Notes under the pieces: generated by a model
What the model saw: the letters and a program-made list of their open reading frames with translations, nothing else
Told to the model about the DNA's origin: nothing
The model's database searches: none
Part shown: one piece after another, positions 48,732 through 58,267 of the stretch
How the letters are laid out: every line of letters starts with the position of its first letter
How positions within the stretch are numbered: the first letter of the stretch is position 1
Translations under genes and position numbers: made by a program
NCBI RefSeq assembly: GCF_001865575.2
Contig: NZ_CP017561.2
Coordinates: forward strand, 2,232,001-2,296,000
Direction of reading: 5' to 3'
Source: Paraburkholderia sprentiae WSM5005
Lineage (GTDB): Bacteria; Pseudomonadota; Gammaproteobacteria; Burkholderiales; Burkholderiaceae
Length of the DNA stretch: 64,000 nucleotides

Positions 48732-50849
48732 ATGACCTCCAACAATCGCCGTGATTTTCTGCGCTCGGCCGCGCAAGCCGCCGGTTCCTTCACCGCGTTG
48801 AGCATGCTGCCGCCGGGCATCCGCAATGCGCTCGCGATTCCGGCCAACAACCGGACCGGCACGATCCGCGACGTCGAGCACATCGTCGTGCTGATGCAGG
48901 AGAACCGCTCGTTCGACCACTATTTCGGCACGCTCAAAGGCGTGCGCGGCTTCGGCGACACGCGCGCGATCAGGCTCGCGAACGGTCAGCCGGTGTGGTA
49001 TCAGCCGCTCACCACCGACACCGCCGGCGCCAGCTACGTGCTGCCGTTCCGTCCCAGCGCACCGAATCTCGGCCTGCAATTCCTGCAGGATCTGGCGCAC
49101 GACTGGGGCACCACGCACGCGGCATGGAACGGCGGTCGCAACGACCAGTGGGTCCCGTCGAAAGGCGCGACCACGATGGCTTACCTGACGCGCGACGACA
49201 TCCCGTTCCACTATCAGCTCGCCGATGCATTCACGATTTGCGACGCCTACCACTGCTCGCTGATGGGCCCGACCGATCCGAACCGCTACTACATGTGGAG
49301 CGGCTGGGTCGGCAACGACGGCAGCGGCGGCGGTCCGGTGATCGACAATTCGGAGCTCGGCTACGGCTGGTCGACCTACCCGGAAGTGCTGCAGAACGCG
49401 GGCATCTCGTGGAAGATCTATCAGGACGTCGGCACCGGGCTCGACGCGAACGGTTCGTGGGGCTGGACGCAGAACCCGTACATCGGCAATTACGGCGATA
49501 ACTCGCTGCTCTATTTCAACCAGTACCGCAACGCGCAGCCGGGCAACCCGCTGTACGACAACGCGCGCACCGGCACCAACGCGGCGCACGGCGACGGCTA
49601 CTTCGACATCCTGAAGCGCGACGTGCAAAACGGCACGCTGCCGCAGGTGTCGTGGATCGTCGCGCCCGAAGCGTACAGCGAGCATCCGAACTGGCCGACC
49701 AACTACGGCGCGTGGTACATCGATCAGGTGCTGCAGATCCTCACGTCGAACCCGGAGGTGTGGAGCAAGACCGTACTGCTCGTCAACTACGACGAAAACG
49801 ACGGCTTCTTCGATCACCTCGCGGCGCCGTTCGCGGCCGCATCGAGCGCGAGTGGTCTGTCCACTGTCGACATCACGCACGAAATCTATGCGGGCGATGC
49901 GAAGAACGTCGCCGGGCCGTATGGGCTCGGACCGCGCGTGCCGATGCTGGTGGTCTCGCCGTGGTCCAAAGGCGGCTACGTGTGCTCGGAAGTGTTCGAC
50001 CATACGTCGGTGATCCGTTTCATCGAAAAACGCTTCGGCCAGCAGCACGGTCTCGGCGAATCGAACATCACGCCGTGGCGTCGCGCGGTGTGCGGCGATC
50101 TGAGCTCGGCGTTCAACTTCGCGAATCCGAACGCGTCGGTGCCGTCGCTGCCGAGCACGAGCGGCTACGTGCCGCCCGACCAGAATCGTCACCCGGATTA
50201 CGTGCCGCAACCGCCGACGGTGCAGACGGTGCCGAAGCAGGAGCCGGGCGTGCGCCCGGCGCGCGCATTACCGTACGAACTGTTCGTGCGCGTCGACGAA
50301 GGCGCGAACGGCAAGCTGACGATGCGCTTCGTCAACACGGGCCGCGCGGGCGCGGTGTTCCTCGTGTATGCGGCGAACAGCGCCGACGCGCCGCGCAGCT
50401 ATACCGTCGAAGCGGGCAAGCATCTGCAGGACGCGTTGCTGGTCAACGCAGATGGTAGCTACGATTTCAGCGTGCACGGCCCGAATGGTTTCCTACGCCG
50501 CTTCGCGGGCAAAGTGGTCGCGCGCAGCTGGTGGCACGGTTCGGACACCGCACGACCGGCCGTCGCCGAAGGCTACGATGTCGCGAACGGCAATCTGCAA
50601 CTGCGTCTCGAGAACGTCGGCAGCGCGCGTTGCCAGTTCACGATCGTCAACGCGTACGACGCGAACCACGTGATCACGCATTCGGTGCGCGGCGGCGACA
50701 CCGACAACGTGTACCTCGATCTGCGCAACGCCTACGGCTGGTACGACCTCACTGTCACCGTCGATACCGACCCGGCGTTCGCGCGCCGCTTCGCCGGTCA
50801 CGTGGAGACCGGCAGTCAAAGCATGAGCGATCCCGCATTGGGCGGCTGA
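48732..50849 (+). CDS. phosphocholine-specific phospholipase C (Tat-exported)
   Basis: The 705-residue protein has a Tat signal (NRRDFLRSAAQ) and the bacterial phospholipase C/acid phosphatase catalytic domain: HIVVLMQENRSFDHYFGTLK, DPNRYYMWSGWVGND, and VNYDENDGFFDH. Two C-terminal DUF756 repeats follow from about residue 520 (PYELFVRVDEGANGKLTMRF; NLQLRLENVGSARCQ). It hydrolyses phosphatidylcholine or sphingomyelin outside the cytosol and is secreted in Burkholderia and Pseudomonas. An imperfect terminator follows. Confidence 0.94.
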   Translation: MTSNNRRDFLRSAAQAAGSFTALSMLPPGIRNALAIPANNRTGTIRDVEHIVVLMQENRSFDHYFGTLKGVRGFGDTRAIRLANGQPVWYQPLTTDTAGASYVLPFRPSAPNLGLQFLQDLAHDWGTTHAAWNGGRNDQWVPSKGATTMAYLTRDDIPFHYQLADAFTICDAYHCSLMGPTDPNRYYMWSGWVGNDGSGGGPVIDNSELGYGWSTYPEVLQNAGISWKIYQDVGTGLDANGSWGWTQNPYIGNYGDNSLLYFNQYRNAQPGNPLYDNARTGTNAAHGDGYFDILKRDVQNGTLPQVSWIVAPEAYSEHPNWPTNYGAWYIDQVLQILTSNPEVWSKTVLLVNYDENDGFFDHLAAPFAAASSASGLSTVDITHEIYAGDAKNVAGPYGLGPRVPMLVVSPWSKGGYVCSEVFDHTSVIRFIEKRFGQQHGLGESNITPWRRAVCGDLSSAFNFANPNASVPSLPSTSGYVPPDQNRHPDYVPQPPTVQTVPKQEPGVRPARALPYELFVRVDEGANGKLTMRFVNTGRAGAVFLVYAANSADAPRSYTVEAGKHLQDALLVNADGSYDFSVHGPNGFLRRFAGKVVARSWWHGSDTARPAVAEGYDVANGNLQLRLENVGSARCQFTIVNAYDANHVITHSVRGGDTDNVYLDLRNAYGWYDLTVTVDTDPAFARRFAGHVETGSQSMSDPALGG

Positions 50850-50878
50850 GCGATGCGCTAACCCGACTCCCTGAAAGC

Positions 50879-50916
50879 AACGGCTGCTGGCGCCTTGAGC
50901 GCAGCGGCCGTTCTTG
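50879..50916 (+). terminator. probable phospholipase terminator
   Basis: AACGGCTGCTGGCGC pairs with GCGCAGCGGCCGTT with one wobble and one bulge. The T run after it is weak. Confidence 0.5.
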
Positions 50917-50949
50917 ATTCAGTGGTCAAATGCGCGCGCAAGCGCCCGC

Positions 50950-51330
50950 TTAGGATTCGAAATCGAGCCCGCCGATCAACGTCACCGGCTCGCCCTGGGT
51001 ATGCGTGGAGAAATCGAGTTCGCGCGCCTCGGTCCACGCATTGAGCTTGCGCGGCAGCGCGGCGAGATATCTGGCGAAACGCGTCGCGCCCTGCTCGCTC
51101 ATCAATCTTTCTATTTCGTCGCTATCCCAGGTCAGATAGAGATCCAACGGATGCGGATAATGGCCGAGTTCATCGAGCGGGGCCGCATGAATCCGCACGC
51201 GGGTGGGCTGGCCCTGTGCACCGTGCGGCAACACGTCGGTGTGCACGGTCTTCGCGAAGCACCTGGCGAGCGCCTCGGCAATGCGCGGCGCGAACTCCTG
51301 GTCAAAACGAATGGCACTGTCCGGGCCCAT
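50950..51330 (-). CDS. DUF5594-like hypothetical protein
   Basis: The 126-residue protein has a pattern seen in a Burkholderia-restricted family (DUF5594): PLDELGHYPHPLDLYLTWDSDEIERL and RLYLAALPRKLNAWTE-type residues. It is cytosolic and has no signal peptide. No catalytic motif is visible. It converges on the phospholipase gene. Confidence 0.66.
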   Translation of the reverse strand: MGPDSAIRFDQEFAPRIAEALARCFAKTVHTDVLPHGAQGQPTRVRIHAAPLDELGHYPHPLDLYLTWDSDEIERLMSEQGATRFARYLAALPRKLNAWTEARELDFSTHTQGEPVTLIGGLDFES

Positions 51331-51631
51331 CCCGCATCTCCGCTGTGATTTTCATCGTGGACCGGGCATCGTAGCAGACTCGGTTTTTCGCGGGCGGGGC
51401 GGCGTCCGCTTCGCCGGTCGCCGTCATCTCATCGGCAGCAAGCCCTGTCGAATTCGCCACATACGACATACTTGCGCCAAAAATCGCCGACCCGCCGCGC
51501 CGGGCTCAACGTTTCGCGACAACTCTTCTGTGATTCCAGCCCTTTACGTATGACCTGTGCCGTGCGCGTCTAGCATCGGTACACGGGTTCGGCGCGCATG
51601 TTGCGCCGCATGATCGCTCTTCGGATGACAT

Positions 51632-52498
51632 ATGAGCAAGGCAAGATTCGCCTCTTTCTGGCACGGCCCAGAACTTTCCCCCTACGAAATCGCCTGTCTG
51701 AATTCGTTCACGCGGTACGGCAGCGAGGTCGCGCTTTATAGTTACGCGCCGATCGCCGAGCTGCCGCCCGGCGTGGTCGCGAAGGACGCGACCACGATAC
51801 TGCCGCGCGATTCGCTGAACGACTTCCCGATTCGCGGGGTGCCGTCGATGCAGCATTTCACCGACTATTTCCGCTTCGTGATGTTCACCAAGACCGACGA
51901 GATCTGGGTCGATACGGACATGCTGCTGCTGCGCGATTTCGATCTCAACGCCAAGGGCGACCTGATCGGCCGGGAAACACCGTCCAGCATTTGCAATGCG
52001 ATATTGAGACTCGACCCGGATCAGCCGCGCCTGCACGAGTCGATCAAGCGGGTCGAAGCGATGAAAGGCACGGCGCTGAAGTGGGGCGACACCGGCCCGC
52101 GTCTGTTGACCGCCCTCTACGGCGTGAAGGCCGGTCTGCCCGAAAGCCTGTTCTATCCGGTGCATTTCGACGCTTACTACAAGGTGTTCCTGCCGCGCTA
52201 TTTCGACGAGTGCGCGGCGCTCTGTTCCGACGCGTACACGCTGCATCTGTGGAACAACCGTGTCGTCAAGATGGGGCTCTTCAAGCGCATCGGCCCGCCC
52301 GTTGGGTCGTTCCTGCATCACGTGTTCGAGCAAACCGGCGCGAACGAGTCGTTTCGCGAGTTTTATCCGGCGAGTGTGATGCAGGCGATGATCGACAACG
52401 CGGAGGGGAAAGTCGGCGGCGACGAAGGCGTGCGCAAGCTGCTGCGCGTCGGCGTGCCGATGGTCAGGACGGCCATCGCGCGCAGGTTCGGCGCCTGA
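51632..52498 (+). CDS. DXD-motif glycosyltransferase (Gb3/OCH1-like)
   Basis: The 288-residue protein has the DXD nucleotide-sugar motif DEIWVDTDMLLLRDF at about residues 89-103. The SFWHGPELSPYEIACLNSF start is typical of the glycosyltransferase sugar-binding region family, related to alpha-1,4-galactosyltransferases. It has a YTLHLWNNR segment near the C-terminus. It is cytosolic. Acceptor and donor are unknown, and no polysaccharide cluster is adjacent. Confidence 0.82.
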   Translation: MSKARFASFWHGPELSPYEIACLNSFTRYGSEVALYSYAPIAELPPGVVAKDATTILPRDSLNDFPIRGVPSMQHFTDYFRFVMFTKTDEIWVDTDMLLLRDFDLNAKGDLIGRETPSSICNAILRLDPDQPRLHESIKRVEAMKGTALKWGDTGPRLLTALYGVKAGLPESLFYPVHFDAYYKVFLPRYFDECAALCSDAYTLHLWNNRVVKMGLFKRIGPPVGSFLHHVFEQTGANESFREFYPASVMQAMIDNAEGKVGGDEGVRKLLRVGVPMVRTAIARRFGA

Positions 52499-52507
52499 TT
52501 CGCCACT

Positions 52508-53416
52508 TCAGTTCGCGCCGCATCTGCCCGAGCCCTGCGCCTGGTCCAGCACGAAGTCGATGAATGTCGCCGCCGCGCGCGTGTGATGCCGGTTCGGCAT
52601 GTACAGCATGTACATGTGCGTGCCGAAGATGCTGAGCCGCCACGCATCGAGCGCGGTCAGCACGGCGCCGCGCTTCAGATCGTCCTGTACCACGTAATCG
52701 GGCACGAGTCCGACGCCGAGACCGGCCAGCACCGCCTGGCGCAAAAATAGAAAGTTTTCCGAAATAATCGTCGGTTCGAGCAGGACTTCATGACGCTCGT
52801 CCCGCAGATATGCGGCGAGCCGCAACTGCTTGCCGATCACAGCCGCGGTAATCAGCGGCGCGGTGCGCAGGTCGTCGAGCGTCACGGGCATGCCGTGCGT
52901 GCGCGCGAACTCGGGGGACGCGCAGGCCACGTACCGGACCGGCCCCATGTCCCGTGCGACGAGGTTTTGCGGCGGCTCCGACATCACACGCACCGCGATG
53001 TCGATCTCCTCGCGCATCAGATCCTCGACGCGGTTCTCGAACATCACATCGAGCACGATGCCCGGATATTGCCGCTTGAACGCGATCAGCCAGCCCGACA
53101 TCACGAACTGGCCATAGCCGCTCGGCACGCTCAGCCGCACACGCCCCTGCAGGCTTTGGCCCAGCGTCGTCACCGACTCGCGCGCGGCAAGCAGCGCGTT
53201 GCGAATCGTGCGGCCGTGCTCGTAGAGCCGCAGACCGATCTCGGTCGGCTCGACACGTCGCGTGGTGCGTCGCACCAATTGCAGCCCGACGGAACCCTAG
53301 AGCTGGTTCAGGTGATAGCTGACGTTCGCGCGGCTCATCTTGAGGCGGCGCGCCGCTTCGCTCAGATTGCCGGCGTCGAGGATGTCGACGAGCAGCGTCA
53401 GCGTATTGACGTCCAT
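52508..53416 (-). pseudogene. LysR-family regulator interrupted by an amber codon
   Basis: The frame from 53416 reads MDVNTLTLLVDILDAGNLSE, the LysR helix-turn-helix, to LNQL at codon 39. Codon 40 is TAG (53299-53297). It then continues in the same frame as a full LysR effector domain (GSVGLQLVRRTTRRV to the stop at 52508). In LysR proteins that codon is normally Glu, so a GAG-to-TAG change is the simplest explanation. It could be an inactivated regulator, a sequencing error or a suppressed stop. Translation could also restart at 53278, but without the DNA-binding domain. Confidence 0.85.
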
Positions 53417-53440
53417 TGCAGTGCCTTTGTCAAAATAATC

Positions 53441-53455
53441 TTGACAGTCTGTCAA
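53441..53455. promoter_or_regulatory. perfect palindrome TTGACAG-T-CTGTCAA upstream of the LysR gene
   Basis: A 15-bp palindrome with a one-base centre lies 25 bp before the LysR start and 86 bp before pimF-like. TGTCAA recurs at about 53429 and 53471. It is a candidate binding site for the broken LysR protein or another dimeric regulator. Confidence 0.55.
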
Positions 53456-53540
53456 TCGGCCATGCCATTGTCAATGAACGTTGACCACTCCAGAATGGGA
53501 CGATCCCGCGCGCGTCGTCGCCATCCAACGGAGTTCCCTA

Positions 53541-55661
53541 ATGCCTCTTCGTCCCTCAGCAGACGTCGTCACGCGCGAATTGCGCGGCGCCGTGCTGCTC
53601 GTCACGATCGACCACGCGCCGGTCAACGCGCTATCCGCCGACGTGCGGCGCGGCCTGCTCGCCGCGATCGAAGCCGCCGACACCGAGCGCGCCGTGCAAG
53701 CCGTGCTGATCGTCGGCGCGGGGCGCAACTTCATCGCCGGCGCCGATATTCGCGAGTTTGGCAAACCGCCGGCGCCCCCTTCACTGCCGGACGTGTGCAA
53801 CCGCATCGAGGCATGCGCGAAACCGGTGATCGCCGCGCTGCACGGCGCGGCGCTCGGCGGCGGGCTCGAAGTGGCGCTCGCTGCGCATTACCGGATTGCC
53901 GTCGATGGCGCGAAGCTCGGCTTGCCCGAAGTACAGTTGGGCCTGCTGCCCGGTGCCGGCGGCACGCAACGCGCGCCGCGCCTGATCGGCGCGCCGGCCG
54001 CGCTCGATCTGATGCTGACTGGCCGATATGCGAGCGCGAAGGAAGCGCTCGCGCTCGGACTGATCGACCGTCTCGGCGACAGCGGCGACATCCTCGCCGA
54101 AGGGCTCGCCTACGCGCGCGAGCTGCTCGCCGCGCACGCGCCGGTGCGCCGCACCCGCGACGCCGCCGCATTGAACGATCGCGCCGCGAGCCTCGCCGCC
54201 GTAACGAAAGCGCGTGAGGCAACGGCGCAGAAAGCGCGCGGCCTGTTCTCGCCGCTGAACATCGTCGACGCCGTCGAAGCCGCGATCGAACAGCCCTTCG
54301 ACGAGGGCCTGAAACTCGAACGCAAGCTGTTCCTGCAATGCCTCGACAGTCCGCAGCGCGCCGGCCTGATTCACGCGTTCGTTGCCGAGCGCGAAGTGCT
54401 GAAAGCGCCCGAAACCCGTGGCGCCAAACCGCGCGCGCTCGACACGATCGGCGTGGTCGGCGGCGGCACGATGGGCGCGGGCATTGCGGTCGCGATACTC
54501 GACGCGGGACTGCCGGTCACGATGATCGAGCGCGACGAGGCCTCGCTCGCGCGCGGCCGCGCGCACATCGACAAGGTCTACGACGGGCTCATCGCCAAAG
54601 GCCGCCTTAGCGCGGAGAACAAAGCCGCGACCATGGCGCGCTGGCGCGGCAGCACCACGTACGATGCGCTTGCTCACGTCGACCTCGTGATCGAAGCGGT
54701 GTTCGAAGATCTCGACGTCAAACAGGTGGTATTCGCCGAGCTCGATCGCGTCTGCAAGCCCGGCGCGGTGCTCGCGACCAACACCTCGTATCTCGACATC
54801 GACGCGCTCGCGGCCAGCATCTCGCGCCCGGCCGACGTGGTCGGCCTGCACTTTTTCTCGCCCGCCAACATCATGAAGCTGCTCGAAGTCGTGGTGCCGA
54901 AGCAGGTCAGCGCCGACGTCGTCGCGACCGCGTTCGAACTCGCGAAGAAGCTGCGTAAGACGCCGGTGCGCGCGGGGGTGTGCGACGGCTTCATCGGCAA
55001 TCGCCTGTTCGCGGCGTATCGCGCGACCGCGGACGCGGTGATGGAGGACGGTGCGTCGCCGTACCAGATCGACGCGGCGGTGCGCGCGTTCGGCTTCCCG
55101 ATGGGGCCGTTTCAGGTGGTCGACCTCGCGGGCGGCGACATCGGCTGGGCGGCGCGCAAACGCCGCGCGGCGACGCGCGACTCGAACGCGCGCTACGTGC
55201 AGATCGCCGATCGCCTGTGCGAGCGTGGCTGGTTCGGCCAGAAGACGGGTCGCGGTTTTTATCTGTACCCCGAAGGATCGCGCGGCGGCATGCCCGATCC
55301 TGAAGTCGAGGCGATCATCGACGCCGAGCGCGAGCGCGCGGGTATCACGCCGCGCAGCTTCACCGACGAGCAGATCATGCGCCGCTACCTGGCCGCGATG
55401 ATCAACGAAGGCGCGAACGTCGTGCACGAAGGCATCGCGCTGCGCCCGCTCGACGTCGACGTGACCCTGCTGTACGGCTACGGCTTTCCACGCTACCGCG
55501 GCGGTCCGATGAAATATGCGGACAGTGTCGGCCTGCCGACGATTCTCGCGGACATCCGCGAGTTCGCGAAGGAAGACCCGCTGTTCTGGCGGCCGTCGCC
55601 GCTGCTGGTCGACCTGGTCGAGCGCGGCGCGGATTTCGCAAGCCTGAACACGACGGCCTGA
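53541..55661 (+). CDS. pimF: enoyl-CoA hydratase / 3-hydroxyacyl-CoA dehydrogenase fusion (PimF-like)
   Basis: The 706-residue protein begins behind a GGAG. An N-terminal crotonase domain has the oxyanion motif IAGADIREF and LHGAALGGGLEVALAAHYR. It is followed by an NAD-binding domain (VVGGGTMGAGIAVAILDAGLP) and the dehydrogenase C-terminal domains (HFFSPANIMKLLEVV; GYGFPRYRGGPM). The product does the second and third steps of beta-oxidation. The next two genes are acyl-CoA dehydrogenases in the PimC/PimD pattern, which supports dicarboxyl-CoA substrates. Confidence 0.85.
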   Translation: MPLRPSADVVTRELRGAVLLVTIDHAPVNALSADVRRGLLAAIEAADTERAVQAVLIVGAGRNFIAGADIREFGKPPAPPSLPDVCNRIEACAKPVIAALHGAALGGGLEVALAAHYRIAVDGAKLGLPEVQLGLLPGAGGTQRAPRLIGAPAALDLMLTGRYASAKEALALGLIDRLGDSGDILAEGLAYARELLAAHAPVRRTRDAAALNDRAASLAAVTKAREATAQKARGLFSPLNIVDAVEAAIEQPFDEGLKLERKLFLQCLDSPQRAGLIHAFVAEREVLKAPETRGAKPRALDTIGVVGGGTMGAGIAVAILDAGLPVTMIERDEASLARGRAHIDKVYDGLIAKGRLSAENKAATMARWRGSTTYDALAHVDLVIEAVFEDLDVKQVVFAELDRVCKPGAVLATNTSYLDIDALAASISRPADVVGLHFFSPANIMKLLEVVVPKQVSADVVATAFELAKKLRKTPVRAGVCDGFIGNRLFAAYRATADAVMEDGASPYQIDAAVRAFGFPMGPFQVVDLAGGDIGWAARKRRAATRDSNARYVQIADRLCERGWFGQKTGRGFYLYPEGSRGGMPDPEVEAIIDAERERAGITPRSFTDEQIMRRYLAAMINEGANVVHEGIALRPLDVDVTLLYGYGFPRYRGGPMKYADSVGLPTILADIREFAKEDPLFWRPSPLLVDLVERGADFASLNTTA

Positions 55662-55690
55662 GCCCCGGCAACACTGACGGAACGACGGCG

Positions 55691-56899
55691 ATGGATCTGA
55701 ACTTCACTCCGGAAGAACAAGCGTTTCGCGCCAGCGTGCTGGCCTTTCTGCGCGGCAAGCTTCCGCCACGTCTCGCCGACAAGGTGCACGGCGGCCGGCG
55801 TCTGACGCGCGACGACATGGCCGAGTGGCACGCGATTCTGAACGCGCAAGGCTGGCTCGCGAGTCACTGGCCGAAAGAGTACGGCGGCCCGGGCTGGAAC
55901 GCGGTGCAGAAATTCATCTTCGACAACGAATGCGCGCTCGCCGGCGCGCCGCGTGTCGTACCCTTCGGCGTCAACATGCTCGGACCGGTGCTGATCAAGT
56001 ACGGCAGCGAAGCACAGAAACGCCATTGGCTGCCGCGCATTCTCGATGGTTCCGACTGGTGGTGCCAGGGGTATTCGGAGCCGGGCGCCGGCTCCGATCT
56101 TGCGTCGGTCAGGACGACGGCGGTGCGCGGCGAGGACGCACAGGGCGAGCACTACATCGTCAATGGGCAGAAGACGTGGACCACGCTCGCTCACTACGCG
56201 AACATGATCTTCTGCCTCGTGCGCACCGCGACGCACCTGCGCAAACAGGAAGGCATCAGCTTTCTGCTGATCGACATGAACACGCCGGGCGTCGAGGTGC
56301 GGCCGATCATCACGCTCGACGGCGAACACGAAGTCAACGAAGTGTTTTTTACCGACGTGCGCGTGCCTGCCGGCAATCTCGTCGGCGAAGAGAACAAGGG
56401 CTGGACCTACGCGAAATATCTGCTCACGTATGAGCGCACGAATATCGCGGGCGTCGGCTTTTCGGTCGCCGCGTTCAACCGTCTGCGCAAGATCGCCGCG
56501 AAACAGTTGCGCAATGGCCGGCCGCTCGCCGAGAACCCCGCGTTCGCGGCACGCATGGCGCGTGTCGAGATCGATCTCGAGAACATGAAGACGACCAACC
56601 TGCGAGTGATCGCGGCGGTGGCGGGCGGCGGCGCGCCCGGCGCCGAGAGTTCGATGCTGAAGATTCGCGGCACCGAGATCCGTCAGGAGATCTCGTCGCT
56701 GACGCGGCGCGCAATGGGCGCTTATGCGCAGCCGTGCGTCGAGGACGCGCTGCACGAAGGCTTCGACGGCTTGCCGGTCGGCCCCGACGAAGCCGCGAGT
56801 GCAGCGGCCCAGTACTTCAACAATCGCAAGTTGTCGATCTTCGGCGGCTCGAACGAAATCCAGAAGAACATCATTTCTAAAATGATCCTCGGACTGTAG
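55691..56899 (+). CDS. pimC: acyl-CoA dehydrogenase, large subunit (PimC-like)
   Basis: The 402-residue protein has an N-terminal alpha domain (MDLNFTPEEQAFRASVLAFL), FAD-binding QGYSEPGAGSDLASVRTTAV and the C-terminal NNRKLSIFGGSNEIQKNII. It resembles the large subunit of pimeloyl-CoA dehydrogenase. It starts 29 bp after the fusion gene and is 12 bp from its partner, so the three form one operon. Confidence 0.87.
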   Translation: MDLNFTPEEQAFRASVLAFLRGKLPPRLADKVHGGRRLTRDDMAEWHAILNAQGWLASHWPKEYGGPGWNAVQKFIFDNECALAGAPRVVPFGVNMLGPVLIKYGSEAQKRHWLPRILDGSDWWCQGYSEPGAGSDLASVRTTAVRGEDAQGEHYIVNGQKTWTTLAHYANMIFCLVRTATHLRKQEGISFLLIDMNTPGVEVRPIITLDGEHEVNEVFFTDVRVPAGNLVGEENKGWTYAKYLLTYERTNIAGVGFSVAAFNRLRKIAAKQLRNGRPLAENPAFAARMARVEIDLENMKTTNLRVIAAVAGGGAPGAESSMLKIRGTEIRQEISSLTRRAMGAYAQPCVEDALHEGFDGLPVGPDEAASAAAQYFNNRKLSIFGGSNEIQKNIISKMILGL

Positions 56900-56911
56900 G
56901 AGGCACACGTC

Positions 56912-58063
56912 ATGAACTTCCAGCACACCGAAGACCGCCGTATGCTGGCGGACACGCTGAATCGTTTCATCAGCGAGCAGTACGGCTTCGCGACGCGCGA
57001 CGAGATCGCGCGTTCGACGCGAGGCTTCAGCGCGCAATTGTGGGCGCGCTTTGCGGAGCTTGGCGCGATCGGCGCGTTGTTCGATGAAGCGAGCGGTGGT
57101 TTTGGCGGCGGCGGGTTCGATATTTCCGTGGTGTTCGAGAGCATCGGCCGCGGGCTCGTCGTCGAGCCGTTTCTCGATACGCTGATCGTTGGCCGGGCGA
57201 TCGCCCGCAGCGGCAGCGACGCGCACAAAGCGGTGCTGGGTTCGTTGATCGACGGCTCGCGGGTCGTTGCGCTTGCGCATGGCGAACCGGACAGTCATTA
57301 CGAACTCGCGAGGGTCGCAACGACGCGCGCGCGGCGCAGCGCAATGGGCGATAGCGGCACGTGGACGTTGCACGGTGCGAAGGCCGTCGTTCAGCATGGC
57401 GAGCATGCTGATGGGTTTCTCGTGTCGGCACGCACGAGCGGCGATGCCGATGCCGAGGCCGGCATTACGCTGTTTCTGGTGCCCAGGGACGCGGCGGGTG
57501 TCAGCGTGCGCGACTATCGCAAGATCGACGGAGGACGCGCGGGCGAAGTGACGTTCGACAACGTCACGCTCGATGGCGACACCGTGCTCGGCTCAGTGGA
57601 CCAGGGCTTTGCGACGCTCGAATATGCGGTGAGTGGCGGCGTGCTCGCGCTGTGCGCCGAAGCGGTCGGCGCAATGGACGTCGCGAAGGACCACACGCTC
57701 GACTATCTGCGCACGCGCAAGCAGTTCGGCGTGCCGCTCGGCAGCTTCCAGGCATTGCAGCATCGCATGGCCGATTTGCTGCTGGAAATCGAGCAGGCGC
57801 GCTCGGCAGTGATCAACTCGGCGGCTGCGCTCGACGGCGAACGTAACGCGCGCGAGCGCGCGGTGTCGGCGGCGAAGTACAGCATCGGCCGAATTGGCAC
57901 GCGGGTCGCGGAGGAATGCATCCAGTTGCACGGCGGGATCGGCATGACGTGGGAGCTGCCGCTCGCGCATTACGCGAAGCGGCTCGTGATGATCGACCAT
58001 CAGCTTGGGGATGAAGATCATCATCTGGAGCGGTTTGTGGCGCTGGGGGCTCACGGGCGGTGA
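56912..58063 (+). CDS. pimD: acyl-CoA dehydrogenase, small subunit (PimD-like)
   Basis: The 383-residue protein starts behind AGGAGGC. It has the PimD-like start MNFQHTEDRRMLADTLNRFI, a central FAD/beta domain, and RTRKQFGVPLGSFQALQHRM and CIQLHGGIGMTWELPLAHYA at the C-terminus. The expected catalytic Glu position of canonical dehydrogenases is not conserved in this family half. The pair with PimC would give a heteromeric enzyme. Confidence 0.87.
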   Translation: MNFQHTEDRRMLADTLNRFISEQYGFATRDEIARSTRGFSAQLWARFAELGAIGALFDEASGGFGGGGFDISVVFESIGRGLVVEPFLDTLIVGRAIARSGSDAHKAVLGSLIDGSRVVALAHGEPDSHYELARVATTRARRSAMGDSGTWTLHGAKAVVQHGEHADGFLVSARTSGDADAEAGITLFLVPRDAAGVSVRDYRKIDGGRAGEVTFDNVTLDGDTVLGSVDQGFATLEYAVSGGVLALCAEAVGAMDVAKDHTLDYLRTRKQFGVPLGSFQALQHRMADLLLEIEQARSAVINSAAALDGERNARERAVSAAKYSIGRIGTRVAEECIQLHGGIGMTWELPLAHYAKRLVMIDHQLGDEDHHLERFVALGAHGR

Positions 58064-58267
58064 TTCGCGTGCGCGTGCTAACGCGGCACGCCGGGGCCTG
58101 TCCTTGAAAATCGGGAGTGGCGTGCTTTTCGTGCGTCACCCTTTTTTGGATGTCGCTGAGGTCAGTTCTGCACCACCAGATAGGCGAACGCCCAAATTCA
58201 CTTCTGAGATGCCTTTGCCGGCGATAGGTCTGCTAGATTGCACTCATCTATTTTTGCGGGGGCGAAC

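Noticed and set aside
53781..55427. 548-codon minus-strand frame opposite pimF-like
   Set aside because: It has low-complexity Arg/Ala/His composition and no recognisable start site or motif.
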